Assembly (NCBI RefSeq): GCF_008831285.2 | Contig: NC_045144.1 | Location: 1,922,001-1,986,000, forward strand | Reading direction: 5' to 3' | DNA: 64,000 nucleotides | Source of the DNA: Nymphaea colorata | Lineage: Eukaryota; Streptophyta; Magnoliopsida; Nymphaeales; Nymphaeaceae | Shown here: positions 10,930 to 23,225 of the stretch, one piece after another | Position numbering within the stretch: position 1 is the first letter of the stretch | Layout of the letters: the number at the start of each line of letters is the position of its first letter | Position numbers and translations under genes: made by a program | The notes under the pieces: model-generated | Seen by the model: the letters and a program-made list of their open reading frames with translations, nothing else | The model's database searches: none | What the model was told of the DNA's origin: nothing

Positions 10930-13364
10930 ATCCCCTGCACATAGACTGGAGTTCCATCCTCTTGTGAGCTATCTTTGTGAAAATGACTTGTATATGATCC
11001 AGAAATTCCTTAGATGAATGATGATGGGTCCCACCATGATCACCATCTGTTCACAACCCACACTAAAGTTGGGGCATCGATGCGAACCAGCGAAAATTTC
11101 AAATTGGTTTTGAGAAAATTTTTCAAAAGAAAGGAATCCCCCTGTCGGTATGAGGTCCAACCATTCCTACGACCTTAAATAGAAGTAATCAAACCGATAT
11201 GGATTTTTTCGATCATGTACAAGTCATTTGATTGATGCAAATCTTATATGCTTGTACATATAAACTTTGGATTTGAATTTAAAATTTCATTTTGAATAAG
11301 TGATTTGAACTTTTTTTTGGAGTAAAATTGAAGCAAGTTGTTTGGAAAATTAACTCGTTTTGAGTGAATTGAAAATTCAACTTGTTTAAATAATCTGGAT
11401 AAATTCTTTTGGGCAAAATTGAAAAATCTCTAAATTGGTTTTAAGTTGAAGACCATTACTTCGGTCGAAAATGTACCATTCGAATTTGATTTCAAAATTG
11501 ATGAGGATATTAAAAATTGATTTGGATCATGGTTTTGACACAAGGTTTTGGAAATTTGCTTGATAATTTGGAAATTTGGGTTGAAAATTGATAGATAATT
11601 GAGAACTTGACTTGGGAAATTAGAGATTTTGTTGATTGAGATTAGTTCCTTATCCTGAACTCAAGATCATCTCATGATTTTGGATTGAAATTGAGTTCAA
11701 CTTGTGATTAGGTTTTTAGGAAAAATGACTAACTTAGCTTAGCAAATGGTCCAAATTTTGGGAGAAACTAAATTTTCTTAGCAAATGATTAATTTTTGAA
11801 ATCTCTTTTTGCCAAATCATGTGATTAGATTTAAGAGATATGAACTTGATTTCAAATAAGTTTTCTTTTTAGGGAAGGGTTGGGAGCAAGTAAAACTTAC
11901 TCTTTTGATGAAGATTCCAAAATGTTAGAAAACATGTTGGTTTCAAACGTATTTTGGCCAAATTGGATTGGATATGATGCTTATGTTTTCTTTTGAAACT
12001 AAGTGAGATTTCCAAATTCTTATTGTAATATGTTTTGGTCGCTTTTTGCAACTCAAAAGTGAATCACTTAATTTCTAGAGAAAGTGTATGTGGTGCAATA
12101 GATTTTGGTGAATGTGAATGCATGAAAGAAGGAGAGAAACTATATGAGACATTCATTCTTCTCTCTCCCATAACCTCTCAATATTCATTCAATATATACA
12201 TGCATTATATAATCTACACACGCAAAGATTGATTTTTAATTGAATGTAGGACTTTCTCTAAGTGTGCTTCACATAATATTAAACACAATAGTTAGAGATG
12301 CAGTCTACAAGCTTGAGACATTTACAAAATCGTCAAAATGATGAAAATCATGTAAATGATGTTAAAATCAATCTTCAAAATATATGAGAGACATGGACAA
12401 CATCTACTTTTGCCAAAAAATAGCTATAAAATCAAGTTATATATTAATTTATATAGCTGAAATCTGAAATGTCAATTCTAAGAAAGCTTGTTTCTTAGAA
12501 AATGATGACAAATCATTGAAACTTGCTTAATTTTCCATAAGCTAAACATCTAAATCAGCTAGAGGAATGTTCCTCTTGAGAACATGCTCTCATTCATGTT
12601 GGGCTTAGACATGAAGTTTTAGAAAATTTTATTTTCTAAAATCAAATTAATTTTCAGATATTTATGCTAAAATATTCATCCATTCCTTAAATTTCAATAT
12701 ATTTGATATTCTCTTTTGGGAGAAATGAAAAATGAATTTTGAATAAGATTTTACAACATTTTGGGATCTCGATTGATCCCATGCAAGATCAAAAAATATT
12801 TGAATGAAACCAACAACCCTTAGAATGTTCTTAGGGTGCCAGTTTGAATGAGATTAGAACTTTCTCTAATTTTGTGAAAGATAACTACTTTGTGGTTGGA
12901 AATTAACTTTTCAAGTGTTTGAACCTCAGAGTTTTAAGCTAAATTTTATGAAAGCATGGTTTGATTTCAGCAATATATATGTGTTTTGCACATGTATTGC
13001 TGGAATTGACAAAGTTTTGAGATGAAATATTGTGTGATCTTGTAGTTTTGAACTATGAAGATCACTCATAATGAGATATTTGACAAGGGACCTCTTAGCT
13101 TATGAACTTTGATGATTCATAGATGGTTCTTTTAGGTAAGAAGATTGAACACTAGTTTCTAATCTCCTCTACCACCCTTAATCAACTAAATTAAGAATGC
13201 ACGACAAAATAACTAAAAATGAAATAAAACAAGAGAATACTCAAGCTTGTTCATCTATAATTTTGCCATGCAAGGGTAGATCACATTCATGAGAATTTAT
13301 CCATCCTTAGTAGGCATTTAAACTACATATGTGATAGCAAATATAAATCACTCTCGCATCGCAG
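10930..13364. other. AT-rich DNA with no gene recognised
   Basis: Words such as TTTGGAAATTTG, GATTTGAATTT and TTGAAAATTGA recur through 11.2-12.0 kb, giving a low-complexity look. No domain or long frame could be identified on either strand. It may be the worn non-coding interior of an LTR element, but I see no LTR, PBS or polypurine tract to support that. Confidence 0.45.
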
Positions 13365-15450
13365 ATTCCTCTCATGGTGGGGAATTTAAAATGGTTTAGG
13401 CTAGCTATTTTAAAAGGGACGTGGCCTTGGGGTCCTTTTGAAAAGTTGATTCTTAGGTTCTTCCTTAGAAAAACCGATTGATACAAGCATCATGAATTAA
13501 AATTTACATTTGATCATAGGTCTCCCTAGCTGCACATCATTCCTAGCTATGAATAAAAATGAAGATAAAACCCTCCCATGGATGTACTAAAAAATAGATG
13601 AGAACAAGCTAGAATTACCAACCTTGTGCTCGACCTTAGTGCCCGAGGCTTCTCCTAGCTTATGCTCTAGATCAAGCAATGCTAAGCAATAATCCTTGCT
13701 TGGATTTGAGCTTAGTAAAGCTAGAGATGAAGAGGGTTCCTTACCACGAAAATCTTAAACAAGGGTCTACAAAAGTACCCTCGCTTAGCAAATTCGAGAG
13801 CAAAGGTAGATGTGATGGAAGCTACAATGAATGATGAGGTTGGTTCTAAGGAAAGAGATGACCAAACTCTTGAGAATGTTGGGAAAGTGGATAGGAACAG
13901 TAAAAGCTACACTACCTAAAGGAAAGGAGTGGCCTCCATGGCCGATATGAGGATGTCTGCAAAGATGTAGATGTTTTAGGGTGACCAAGCCAAAAATTTT
14001 TTATTAATGGGTCGAATTATAGTTTTGAATTTTAACAGGGATTAAAATATAATTTTTCAAAATTTTTATATAAGAAGAATGAAATTTTTTTAAAATTAAT
14101 GTAAATTCTTTTTTTTTTAGACTTGATGGGGGCCATGGCCCCTGCCAGCCCTCCCCCATCTCTGCCCTGCATAAGCCAGCTTAGTCATATCACCCGTCCA
14201 CATTACTAGAGGTCAAGCTCATTCAAACATGAGTGTATGGGTGCAGCGCAAGCAATCAGGGGTAGAGCCAAGGAGGGGTGGGGCTCGCATGGGCCCCGGC
14301 CCGACCTCAAATTTTTTTTAAAGAAAACTTACATGTATATTTTAGAAAATTTTACCTGTCTTATATAGAAATTTTGAAAAATGATATTTCAGCATGTGTC
14401 AAAATTTCTTTACTTCGGCCCCTCTTATAAAAAATTTCTAGTTCTGCCCTGAATGCAATCTCTTAAAGCAAATTAACAACTATAAACCACAACGGATTCC
14501 ATCTTTGTTTCTCCAAAAACAAAAAGGAAATGTGAGTTAAAATTCCTTGGTCAGCTAAACTTTGATGTGTGACATACCTTTCATGTAAATAACCTACAAG
14601 CCCACAAAAAAATAGTTGTTTAAAGCAACATATTCTATAGCTCCATTGTCTACTTCAAAAACTGAAATAGAAACTAAAATACAACCAAAACAAGGGTCCA
14701 CTAAAGTGCGCTAGCTTAGCAAATTCGAGAGCTAAACAAGGGTCCTCTCTTTCTCTCATTCTCTTTCTCTCAACCAATAAGAATATGAAGTAACACTAAT
14801 TTAAACACCAACCAAACTAGGAAAAATGAACCGAAAATGAAAGAATGTATGAACCAGTGTAAAATTACCCTAAATCAATGGCTAGAGATCCCCTAGGAGA
14901 ACCCTTCTTCTCATCATCATTGTCTTGATAAGTCTTCAAATATGCTGCAATGTTTCCCTTTATTTGAAAGAAATATAGCGACAACCAAATTGAATGAAAA
15001 TAATGGAAGAAAGAAAATCTAATTGAGAAAGGAAACATACTACTCCTCGTCATCTTCCTAGCATGAGGATCTCTGATATTGTGGGGGATGAATGAAAAAG
15101 ATGTGATGAAGGCATATGAACCCTCTCTCTCTCTCTCTCTCACTCTCTACTCCCCCCAACCCCCACCCTCTTTTAAACTCAGACGGAGCGCACTCAAATT
15201 ATTTGAATTGTAAGGAGAAAATTAACAATGACCCACTATGTTTGACGTATTTGCAAAATGACTGTCGGTGGGATGTGCTAAATGAGTTTGAAATTGACCA
15301 TTTGGGTTTGACGCGGATCGAGCCTATAAGGTTTAGGGTTTGATTACAACGGATACCTTTTTTTAATAGATTTGGGTTTGACACGCATCGAGTCCAGCAG
15401 GCTTAGGGTTTGATGACAATGGATAATTTTTTAATAATTGAAGGTGAGTT
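13365..15450. repeat. Segmental tandem duplication, unit 1
   Basis: Landmarks in this unit recur in the same order in the next one: GGACGTGGCCTTGGGG (13418, 15938), GGAAAGGAGTGGCCTCCATGG (13920, 16440), GACTTGATGGGGGCC (14121, 16634), TCCACATTAC followed by GGAGGTCAAG-type text (14206, 16719) and a CT tract followed by ACTCAGACGGAG-type text (15120, 17798). The offset is about 2.5-2.7 kb. The unit is a patchwork of small elements, not genes. Confidence 0.8.
14257..14451. mobile_element. Small hAT-like MITE candidate
   Basis: The block begins CAGGGGTAGAGCCA and ends TAGTTCTGCCCTG, imperfect inverted termini of the CAGGG ... CCCTG kind. The 8-bp flanks are CAAGCAAT and AATGCAAT (6 of 8 identical), which could be a worn target duplication. 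Related copies occur at about 16987-17232, 18156 and 18750, some truncated. It has no coding capacity. Confidence 0.4.
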
Positions 15451-15884
15451 GTTATTCCACCGTGGGGCCTCTTCCCTATGCTAGGAAATGAGAAAGAGCA
15501 AAATAGAGAAAGGGAGAAAGTTTGAATGATGACTTCTTCTCCTTAGCTTATTCTTATCTTATTCTTCCTTTTGCTGGTCTTGGCTGTACTTGGCTGATCT
15601 TGATATTGGCTGCAACTAAAAGAAGGTGTTAGAGAAATCCCAAATTTTTGTCCCCCTATCTTCACTTCCAAGGTGGGTTTATATACAGGTGGAATTGAAT
15701 GAAGAAGGAGAGGAGGTGGCTGTACCTACCTCCTTAACTCTCCCTTGGAACATGCCCAAGACCTGAGGAATTTGCCCATCTTTGATCTGATAGGATAAGA
15801 TAGGTCCAGCTACATGCCAAGTTGGATTTAAAATTGATTTAAATTTTAGAAAATAGGCTGAGGTGGCTGTCACCACAACCCAGA
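15451..15884. other. Spacer between duplication units 1 and 2
   Basis: I see this sequence only once in the window and find no gene in it. Confidence 0.4.
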
Positions 15885-17960
15885 TTCCTCTTACGGTGGA
15901 GAATTTAAAAGGGTTTAGGCTAGCTATTTTGAATGGGACGTGGCCTTGGGGCCCTTTTGAAAACTCGATTCTTATGTTCTTCCTTAGGAAAACCGATTGA
16001 TGCATGCATCATGTATGAAAATGTACATTTGATCATAGCTCACCCTAACTGCACACCATTCCTTGCTATGAATAAGAATGAAGATAAAACCTTCCCATGG
16101 ATGTAAGCAAAAATAGATGAGAAGAAGTTAGAATTACCTACCTTGTGGTCAACTATAGTACTTGAGGCTGCACCTTGCTTATGCTCTAGATCAAGCAATG
16201 CTAAGCAATAATACTTGCTTGGATTTGAGCTTAGTAAAGCTAGAGATGAAGAGGTTTCCTTACCTTGAAAATCTTAAACAAAGGTCTACAAAAGTACCCT
16301 AGCTTAGAAAAATTTGAGAGCAAAGGTGGATGTGCCGGAAGCTAATGAATGATGAGGTTGATTCTAAGGAAAGAGAGGACCAAACTCATCTCAATGCCGC
16401 GAAAGTGGATGGTAACAACAAAAGCTGCACTACCTTGAGGAAAGGAGTGGCCTCCATGGCTGATACGAGAATGTCTGCAGAGATGTAGATGTTTTAGGAT
16501 GGCCACGCCAAATTTTTTTTATTAATGCGTCGAATTACAGTTTTGAATTTTAAAAGGGGTTAAAATAATAATTTTTGGCTTTTTATATCAGATGAATGAA
16601 GTTTTTAAAATTAATGTAAATTTTTTTTTTTGAGACTTGATGGGGGCCAAGGCCCCTGCTAGGCATCCCCTATCTCTACCCTGCATAAGCCAGCTTAGTC
16701 ATATCACCTGTCCACATTACTGGAGGTCAAGCACATTCAAACATTAGTGTATGAGCGCAGCGCAAGCAATCAGGGGTGGAGCTTGCATGGGCCCTGGACC
16801 CATCTCAAATTTTTAAAATTAATGTAAAAAAAAAAAAATTAGACTTGATGGGGGCCATGGCCCCTGCCAACCCTCCGCTATCTCTGCCCTGCATAAGCAA
16901 GCTGAGTTATATCACCCATCCACATTACTGGAGGTCAAGCTCATTCAAACATCAAAGATGTGTGCATGAGTGCAGCGCACACAATCAGGGGTGGAGCCAA
17001 GGGGGGGGGGGGGTTGGGGATCACATGGGCCCTTGCCCCACCTCATATCCAATTCCAAAAGGTGTCATAGATATTGCAACCTAGAAGAAACAAACAAGCA
17101 ATTTAGGAATGTATGTTTTAGAAAATTTTATCTGTCATATATAAAAATTCTGAAAAATAATATTTCAGCATATGTCAAAATTTAGAAACTTTAATTCAAC
17201 CCCTCTAATGAAAAATTTCTGGTTCTGCCCTACAAGAAATCTTTTAAAGTAAATTAAAACCATAAACACAATGGACTCCTTCTATGTTTCTCCAAAAATA
17301 AAAAGGAAATGGAAGTTAAAATTCAATAATTGGCTAAACTTTAATGTGTGAAACAATAGATTCTGTTACTCTATTGTCTACTTTAAAAACTGAAATACAG
17401 ACTAAAATACAACCTAAAAAAGGATCCACTAAGTACGCTAGCTTAGCAAATTCGAGAATTAAATAAGGGTCTTCTCTTTCTCTCTCTCACCCAATAAGAA
17501 TATGAAGTAAAACTAATTTAAATGCTGACCAAACTAAGAAAAATGAACTGAAAATGAAAGAAAGGGATCTCCTACGAGAACCCTTTCTCTCATCATCATT
17601 GTCTTGATAAATCTTCAAATATGTTGCAACGTTTCCTTCTATTTGAGAGAAATATAGCTACAACCAAATGATGAAAATATGGTAGTAAGAAAATCAAATT
17701 GAAAAAGGAAACATACTGCTCCTCTTCATCTTCCTCGCATGAGGATCTCTGATATCATGGGGGATGAATGAAAAATATGTGATGAAGTTATATCAACCCT
17801 CTCTCTCTCTCCCTCTCTACTCCTCCAACCCCCACCCTTTTTTAAACTCAGATGGAGTGCACTCAAATTATTTGAATTGCAAAGAGAAAATTAACATTGA
17901 CCCTCTATGTTTGACGTATTTGCAAAATGACTGTCGGTGGGATGTGCTAAATTAACAATG
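15885..17960. repeat. Segmental tandem duplication, unit 2
   Basis: This is a diverged copy of 13365-15450 with the same landmark order, with extra internal copies of the GGCCATGGCCCC and CATAAGC...GGAGGTCAAGC blocks at 16630-16760 and 16840-16950, so the unit has grown locally. It contains a G homopolymer (about 17000-17013) and a CT tract at 17798-17818. There is no gene. Confidence 0.8.
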
Positions 17961-18700
17961 ACCCTCTATGAATGAGAATTTTTTAAAATTAATGTAAATT
18001 TTTTTTTCGAGACTTGACCGGAGCCAAGGCCCGTGCCAGCACTCCCTATTTCTGCCCTGCATAAGCCAACTTAGTCATATTACCCGACCACATTACTGGA
18101 GGTCAAGCTCATTCAAACATGTGTGTTGAGTGCAGCACACGCAATCAAGGGCGGAGCCAAGGTGGGGTAGGGCTCGCATGGGTCTACTTTAAAATTCGAG
18201 AACTAAATAAGGGTCCTCTCTTTCTCTGTCTCACCCAATAAGAATACGAAGTAACATTAATTTAAATGCTGACCAAACTATGAAAAAAGAACTGAAAAAC
18301 AAAGAAAGTATGAACCGGCGTAAAATTACCATAAATCAATGGCGAGAGATCTCATAAGAGAACCCTTTTTCTCATCATCATTGTCTTGATAAATCTTAAA
18401 ATATGCTGCAACGTTTAATGGAAGTAAGAAAATCTAATTGAGAAAGGAAAATGGACCCTTTCTCTCTCTCCCTCTCATGAGGATCTCTGACATCATGAGA
18501 GATGAATGAAAAATCTGTGATGAAGGTAGATGGACCCTCTCTCTCTCTCTCTCTCTACTCCTCCAACCTCCACCCTTTTTTAAACACAGACGGAGTGCAC
18601 TCAAATTATTTGAATTGCAAACAGAAAATTAACAATGAACCTTTATGTTTGATTTATTTGCAAAATGACTGTCAGTGGGATGTGCTAAATTAACAATGAC
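17961..18700. repeat. Segmental duplication, partial unit 3
   Basis: Shortened copy: the GACTTGACCGGAGCC block (18009), a truncated CAATCAAGGGCGGAGCCA element end (18142), the TTCGAGAACTAAATAAGGG segment (18195) and the CT tract with ACACAGACGGAGTGCAC (18535-18600) appear in the same order as in units 1 and 2, but with the pieces between them deleted. Confidence 0.75.
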
Positions 18701-19160
18701 GGGGCCAAAGCTCATTCAAACTTGAGTGTATGAGTGTAGCACAAGCAATCAGGTGCGGAGCCAAGTGGGGGCGGGGCTCGCATGGGCCATGGCCCCATCT
18801 CAAATTTTTAAAATTAATGTAAAAAAATTTTTTTTTTTGAAACTTGATGGAGGCCATGTCCCTTGCCAGCCCTCCCCTATCTCCGCCCAGAATAAGCAAG
18901 CTTAATCATATCACCCATCCACATTACTGAAGGTCAAGATCATTCAAACATCAAACATGTGTGTAGGTGTGCGCTTAGGGCTGGCTCGCGTGGGCCCGTG
19001 CCCCACCTCATATTTTTTATATAAAAAAAAACTTACATGTATGTTTTAGAAAATTTTACTTGTCCTATATAGAAATTTTGAAAAATGATATTTCAACATA
19101 AGTCAAAATTTAGAAACTTTAATTCGACCCCTCTCATGATTTTTAGACGCCTTTCATGAA
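18701..19160. repeat. Segmental duplication, partial unit 4
   Basis: Another partial copy beginning at the AAGCTCATTCAAAC block, with GGTGCGGAGCCAAG (18753), GGCCATGTCCC (18851) and the ATATAGAAATTTTGAAAAATGATATTTCA region (19070-19100) that also closes the small element at 14257-14451. Confidence 0.7.
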
Positions 19161-19277
19161 AGCTCTATCTAGCTCAGCTGAAAAAGAGAAATACATAAGT
19201 GGTGAGTCTTACTGAGTTAGTGAGTAAAATGCCATAATATGGTCTTACCAATCGAAGACAACTAGGCGAGACCTCCA

Positions 19278-20328
19278 CTAGTTGTTCCTTGGTGGAGCAC
19301 CATCCTTGTTACTTTGGTCCTTAATAAAACACAAGTTAGAATGAAATTCAAAATAAACATTATTATCCCTACATTTTTGAACATATAGTAAATTTTTATT
19401 AATTTTTGGCACATGAAGAATGCCATTTAAGCACAAGCTTGTAGAAATAATGGAAGAACCAATTTTAAGAATATGCAAACTTGATCCATCACCAATCTTT
19501 AATGCGCCTCCATCTTGATATTTAGTATGAATAGATAAATTGTTAATATCATTGGTGATGTGGTGGGTCGCTCCCGAAATCCAGATACCAATTATCATCT
19601 CCTACTTGCTGGTTGTAAGAGTTTCCAGTTGCAGAGTGATATGCTTGAGGACTCGATACTGTGTAAGGCTGTTTTTCTTTGAGAAGATTCGTATATGAAT
19701 AGCCGTTTTTAGCCACATGCCCAACTTTTTCACATATTTGACAGGTAGATCTTTCTTTTTCTTGAAAATTCTTGTTCATATTTTGATAATTATTTTTCCC
19801 TCTTCCTCTATAGTTTTGATGTCTACCATAATTGATCTTTGTCACAATATTAACAGATGGAGTCAAAGATTCAACTTGGCTTTCATTCTCCTTTTGGTTT
19901 GCCTCTTGCAAAAGGAGGAGACCGATGTAGCTCATTTAACGTTATAGCCTCCTTTCTAGTCTCTATTCTAGTTCTGAAGGCAACATACTCTGAAGGTAAA
20001 CCATTAAGAATATAGAGAACCAAGTCATCTTCATCAACTGGTTTTGATGTTGTAGCTAATTGATGTGCTATCATCTTGGCCTTATGAACATATGCCTCTT
20101 TGCTTAAAATCCCTTTTTTGAGGCAGGATATAACTGCTTGAGATATTTCCATACTTCATTAAAGGATTTCAGCCCTACGATCTGAGTGTGAATGCTTTTT
20201 GATAAGGATGATTTGATCAATAGCTGATCCTGTCTAAGCCATTGAACATAGTCTTGGTTGATTAAGGAACATAGTCTTTGTAGGGCACCATCGGTTTCCC
20301 TTTCTCTTTTCTCCGCCTGCTCACTCAA
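19278..20328 (-). pseudogene. Copia gag and protease fragment
   Basis: Minus-strand reading, in three frames, gives a UBN2-type gag (VQWLRQDQLLIKSSLSKSIH, IVGLKSFNEVWKYLKQLY, then LVLYILNGLPSEY), a zinc knuckle CQICEKVGHVAKN in which the last Cys of CX2CX4HX4C is Gly, and an aspartic protease region (WYLDFGS ... ISGATHHITND) where the catalytic Asp of DSGAT is out of frame. No integrase or RT follows below 19278, and no LTR or PBS lies above 20328, so this is an internal fragment of a Ty1/Copia element, not intact. Frames change near 20150, 19900 and 19560. Confidence 0.85.
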
Positions 20329-20603
20329 GTGAGTGGGTCAGGTCCTCACTTGAGGCTGGATCCGACCCAACACTACTCTTGCACAAACCTCTTCCCTCTA
20401 TCCCACTCTCTCTCTCTTTCCCACTTGCCCTCTCTCCCTTACTTCGTCTCCTTCACTGATCTCTCACCCTTTCTTCGACTTCCTCACAAATCTCTCGCCC
20501 TCTCTCCGGCTCCTTCACAGGTTTGTCGCACTCTCTGTATTGCTCGAACAATTAGTTTGGGGGTTTTTCTTTGTTCTGCTGTACCTATTGGGTTTTCTTA
20601 TTG
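20329..20603. other. Pyrimidine-rich stretch, host DNA of the hAT-like insertion
   Basis: CT-rich sequence resembling a 5' leader, with a short palindrome ACTCAAGTGAGT near 20325-20337. No gene was recognised. It continues at 21026 after removal of the inserted element. Confidence 0.4.
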
Positions 20604-21025
20604 TTCTCGATAGGCCTGGGAATCGGGCCAGGCCGGGTAAGGGCCAGCCCGTCCAGCTCGGCCCGGACCTGGCCCGCCCTCCCGCTACGGCCGTTGGGTC
20701 CCCGCCGACAGCCCACACGGAGGAGGAGGGGGAGCGGAGAGAGGGAGAGGGAGATGGGAGCAAAGAGGGACAAAGGCAGAGGGGGAGCGGAGGGGGAGAG
20801 GGAGAGGAAACCAGAGGGGGAGCGGAGAGGGAAACGGGAAGGGAGAGGGAGAGGGGGAGCAGAGAGGGAGAGGGGGAGCGAAGAGGGACTGAGGGAGGGG
20901 AGCGGGGGACGGAGGCCCGAGGGCTGGAGTCGGGCCGGGCCGGCCTATCCGGCCCGGGCCAGGTTTTTCCTGGCCCGTACCCGGGTCCGACCAGGCCGGC
21001 CCGTTGCCCAGGCTTAGTTCTCGAT
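20604..21025. mobile_element. Non-autonomous hAT-like element, TSD TTCTCGAT
   Basis: The element at 20612-21017 is flanked by an exact 8-bp direct repeat TTCTCGAT (20604-20611 and 21018-21025). Its ends are inverted and GC-rich: AGGCCTGGGAATCGGGCC on the left and, read in reverse, AAGCCTGGGCAACGGGCC on the right. Eight-base duplications with short inverted termini point to the hAT superfamily. The inside is a long GA/GGGAGC-rich purine tract (20715-20910) with no transposase. Long open frames across it reflect composition, not a protein. Confidence 0.85.
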
Positions 21026-22245
21026 GCTCTCCTTCCAAGTATGCATTATCTCCTTCATCGGGTTTCTTATTTTCACCTCAACAATTTTTTTGTTTTTATC
21101 TTGGGGTTGTTTTGAAAATTACATATTGCTGTAATAGGTAGGTCTGTTGTTTAAAGAACATGTTGTCGCAAAGCCATTGAATTCCAGATTCTAGTGGATG
21201 AATCCCTTGCAAATTCGTTATCTCAGTGTGGATCACTTTCCTGCATGATGCAATGGTCACATATTTTATCCATGAAAACTTTTTTGTGTTCAACAAAAAT
21301 AGAAGTTTTCTTCTAAAAAAAAATCTAAGCCATCAAACGTGGCTTGGATTTGGAAAAGCTGATATTTCTCCCACTCAATGCCATCGTACGAGGGCTTAGT
21401 GAAAAATTTACTCCATGATTAGTTGAAAAAGGGAGAGACAAGACTTCTATGATTAGTACTTGTAAAAGCATACCGTAGTCCCAAATATAGTTTTCAAGTT
21501 TTTATAGAGAAGTTTCTTCCAACATTTTTCAACAAAATTATTGTTTTAAGAAATCTAAGCAAAATCTCAGATATTTTTTAAAAAACAAAAAATCAAAATA
21601 TTAGGTGAAAATATAAAATGGAAAGCTAATAAATATTGTATTGTATTTAAAAGGCCATGACAAATACCTAAAATAAGAGAAAATAAAAAAATGAAACAAA
21701 AGTTGAAAATATAAAAATAGAAAGTGAAATAAAAATTGAGAAAAAATCATGAAAAAATTGCTATAAATTGATTTTTTAACGGTTTTTTTAGATCTTAATA
21801 TATATATATATATATATATTAATCTTGCAATATTTTTAAAAATATCACGATATTTGTCGCTATGGGGCAAACTAACCAGTAAAAGGTGCGGGAGGTTACG
21901 AAAAAGAAGTTTAGGTATGCTCCCAATAGGAATTTTTGTTTTATTTTAGTTTTTGCATGTGGAAAATTATACCGAAACGACACACAGTGGAGGAGAACTA
22001 TGCCGAGTTATTTAATTCATGGCCTCATCATAGCGGGGTCGTCCACACTCTCTGACTTAGCAACAAAAGACATATGTATTCTTATTATACCAGCATTGCT
22101 TTGAATACAGACATGCATGTATGCAATGCTATCACTACTTTGAAAGCCGGACTTTTTTATGCATACTTGACAGGCAATACGAGGTATCTTTGTAATGCGA
22201 GTGTTTACAGTAGAAATAGTTTGTCGATAAACCTCCCTTTTAACT
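21026..22245. other. AT-rich spacer without a recognised gene
   Basis: Contains a TA tract at about 21797-21820 and poly-A/T-rich stretches. No domain is visible on either strand. Confidence 0.45.
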
Positions 22246-23225
22246 GTGTACATCAATGTTGTAAGAAGCGTACGCTTCACAACAAAAAAATACGACTCAA
22301 AGCGTTTTTAAGAAAAAACGCCTTGAGGTAGAGATGTGAGGCGCATCCATCCCTGCGCCTCATTTGGTGAGGCGTACGCCTGTATCGGTGGCACGCTCCT
22401 TGTTTGAGGCGCACGCCTCAAGGAAAGGGTATTCCGACTTCTCCCTGCCTGGCCCTGCCTTGCGATAGAAAGCAAGCCTCCATCCACGGTGACTAATCCG
22501 TCTATCTCCGATTCCCCACCGGTGAGATCTTCTGTTCAATAATTCCTACCGTGACGAGCGTTGCAAACACCGAAGCACAATCAACCCCTCCTGGCTTGAG
22601 GATTCCCACCCCGATTGTGAGTCCATCCGCAACCACCTCTTTTGGAAAGAAGAGCCAGAGTTGAATCTATTCTAACTAAGAGTTATGTTCATCATTTCTG
22701 GGGGAGCGTGAGTGAATCCGTCTCCTAATCCGAGTGACTCCAACGACAAATAGTGTTGAGATCCATCCGTGAAGGTAGTAGATGCAAACCCGAGCAAAAC
22801 GAGGGCTCAAACACTACAATATAACCAGAAACTATGGTGAAATCAGTTCCTAAAGTCCGCCGGAGTATTTCCTGCATTTTTTCGGTGGGGAAGCCAAATT
22901 CTGGCCATCCAGATGAATCTGGCAGAATATTCTGCCGGGTTTTTCAATCCCGGCGAATGGGCATTAGCGTGTTGGCGAAGATCGTGTCCCGTCCGGATTC
23001 ACGCGTCCCATCCATGTATTTATTTAGATTTATAAATTATTGTGATTTATTATTGATATGGTTAGTATTATAGTCATTTTTTTTTAGTTTGTTTTTATTT
23101 TATAAATATTATATTATTCACAAATTTATCGATGAAGCTTACCATTCAATGAACGCCTAGCGTCGCCTCCTGAGAGGCTCAACCCTTCGCCTCGCTTTAT
23201 CGCATTTTTCAACATTGGTGTACAT
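22246..23225. mobile_element. Non-autonomous hAT-like element, TSD GTGTACAT
   Basis: The element at 22254-23217 (964 bp) is flanked by an exact 8-bp duplication GTGTACAT (22246-22253, 23218-23225). Its termini are CAATGTTGTAAGAAGCG on the left and, read in reverse, CAATGTTGAAAAATGCG on the right. Near both ends there are many AGGCG/GAGGCG words, and a perfect palindrome GAAGCGTACGCTTC lies near the left end. No transposase domain was found, so movement would depend on an enzyme encoded elsewhere. Confidence 0.85.

Noticed and set aside
20540-21115. Open frame of 191 codons, rich in Gly, Arg and Glu
   Set aside because: It spans the GA- and GC-rich hAT-like element from end to end. Overlapping frames on both strands are equally open, so composition alone explains it.
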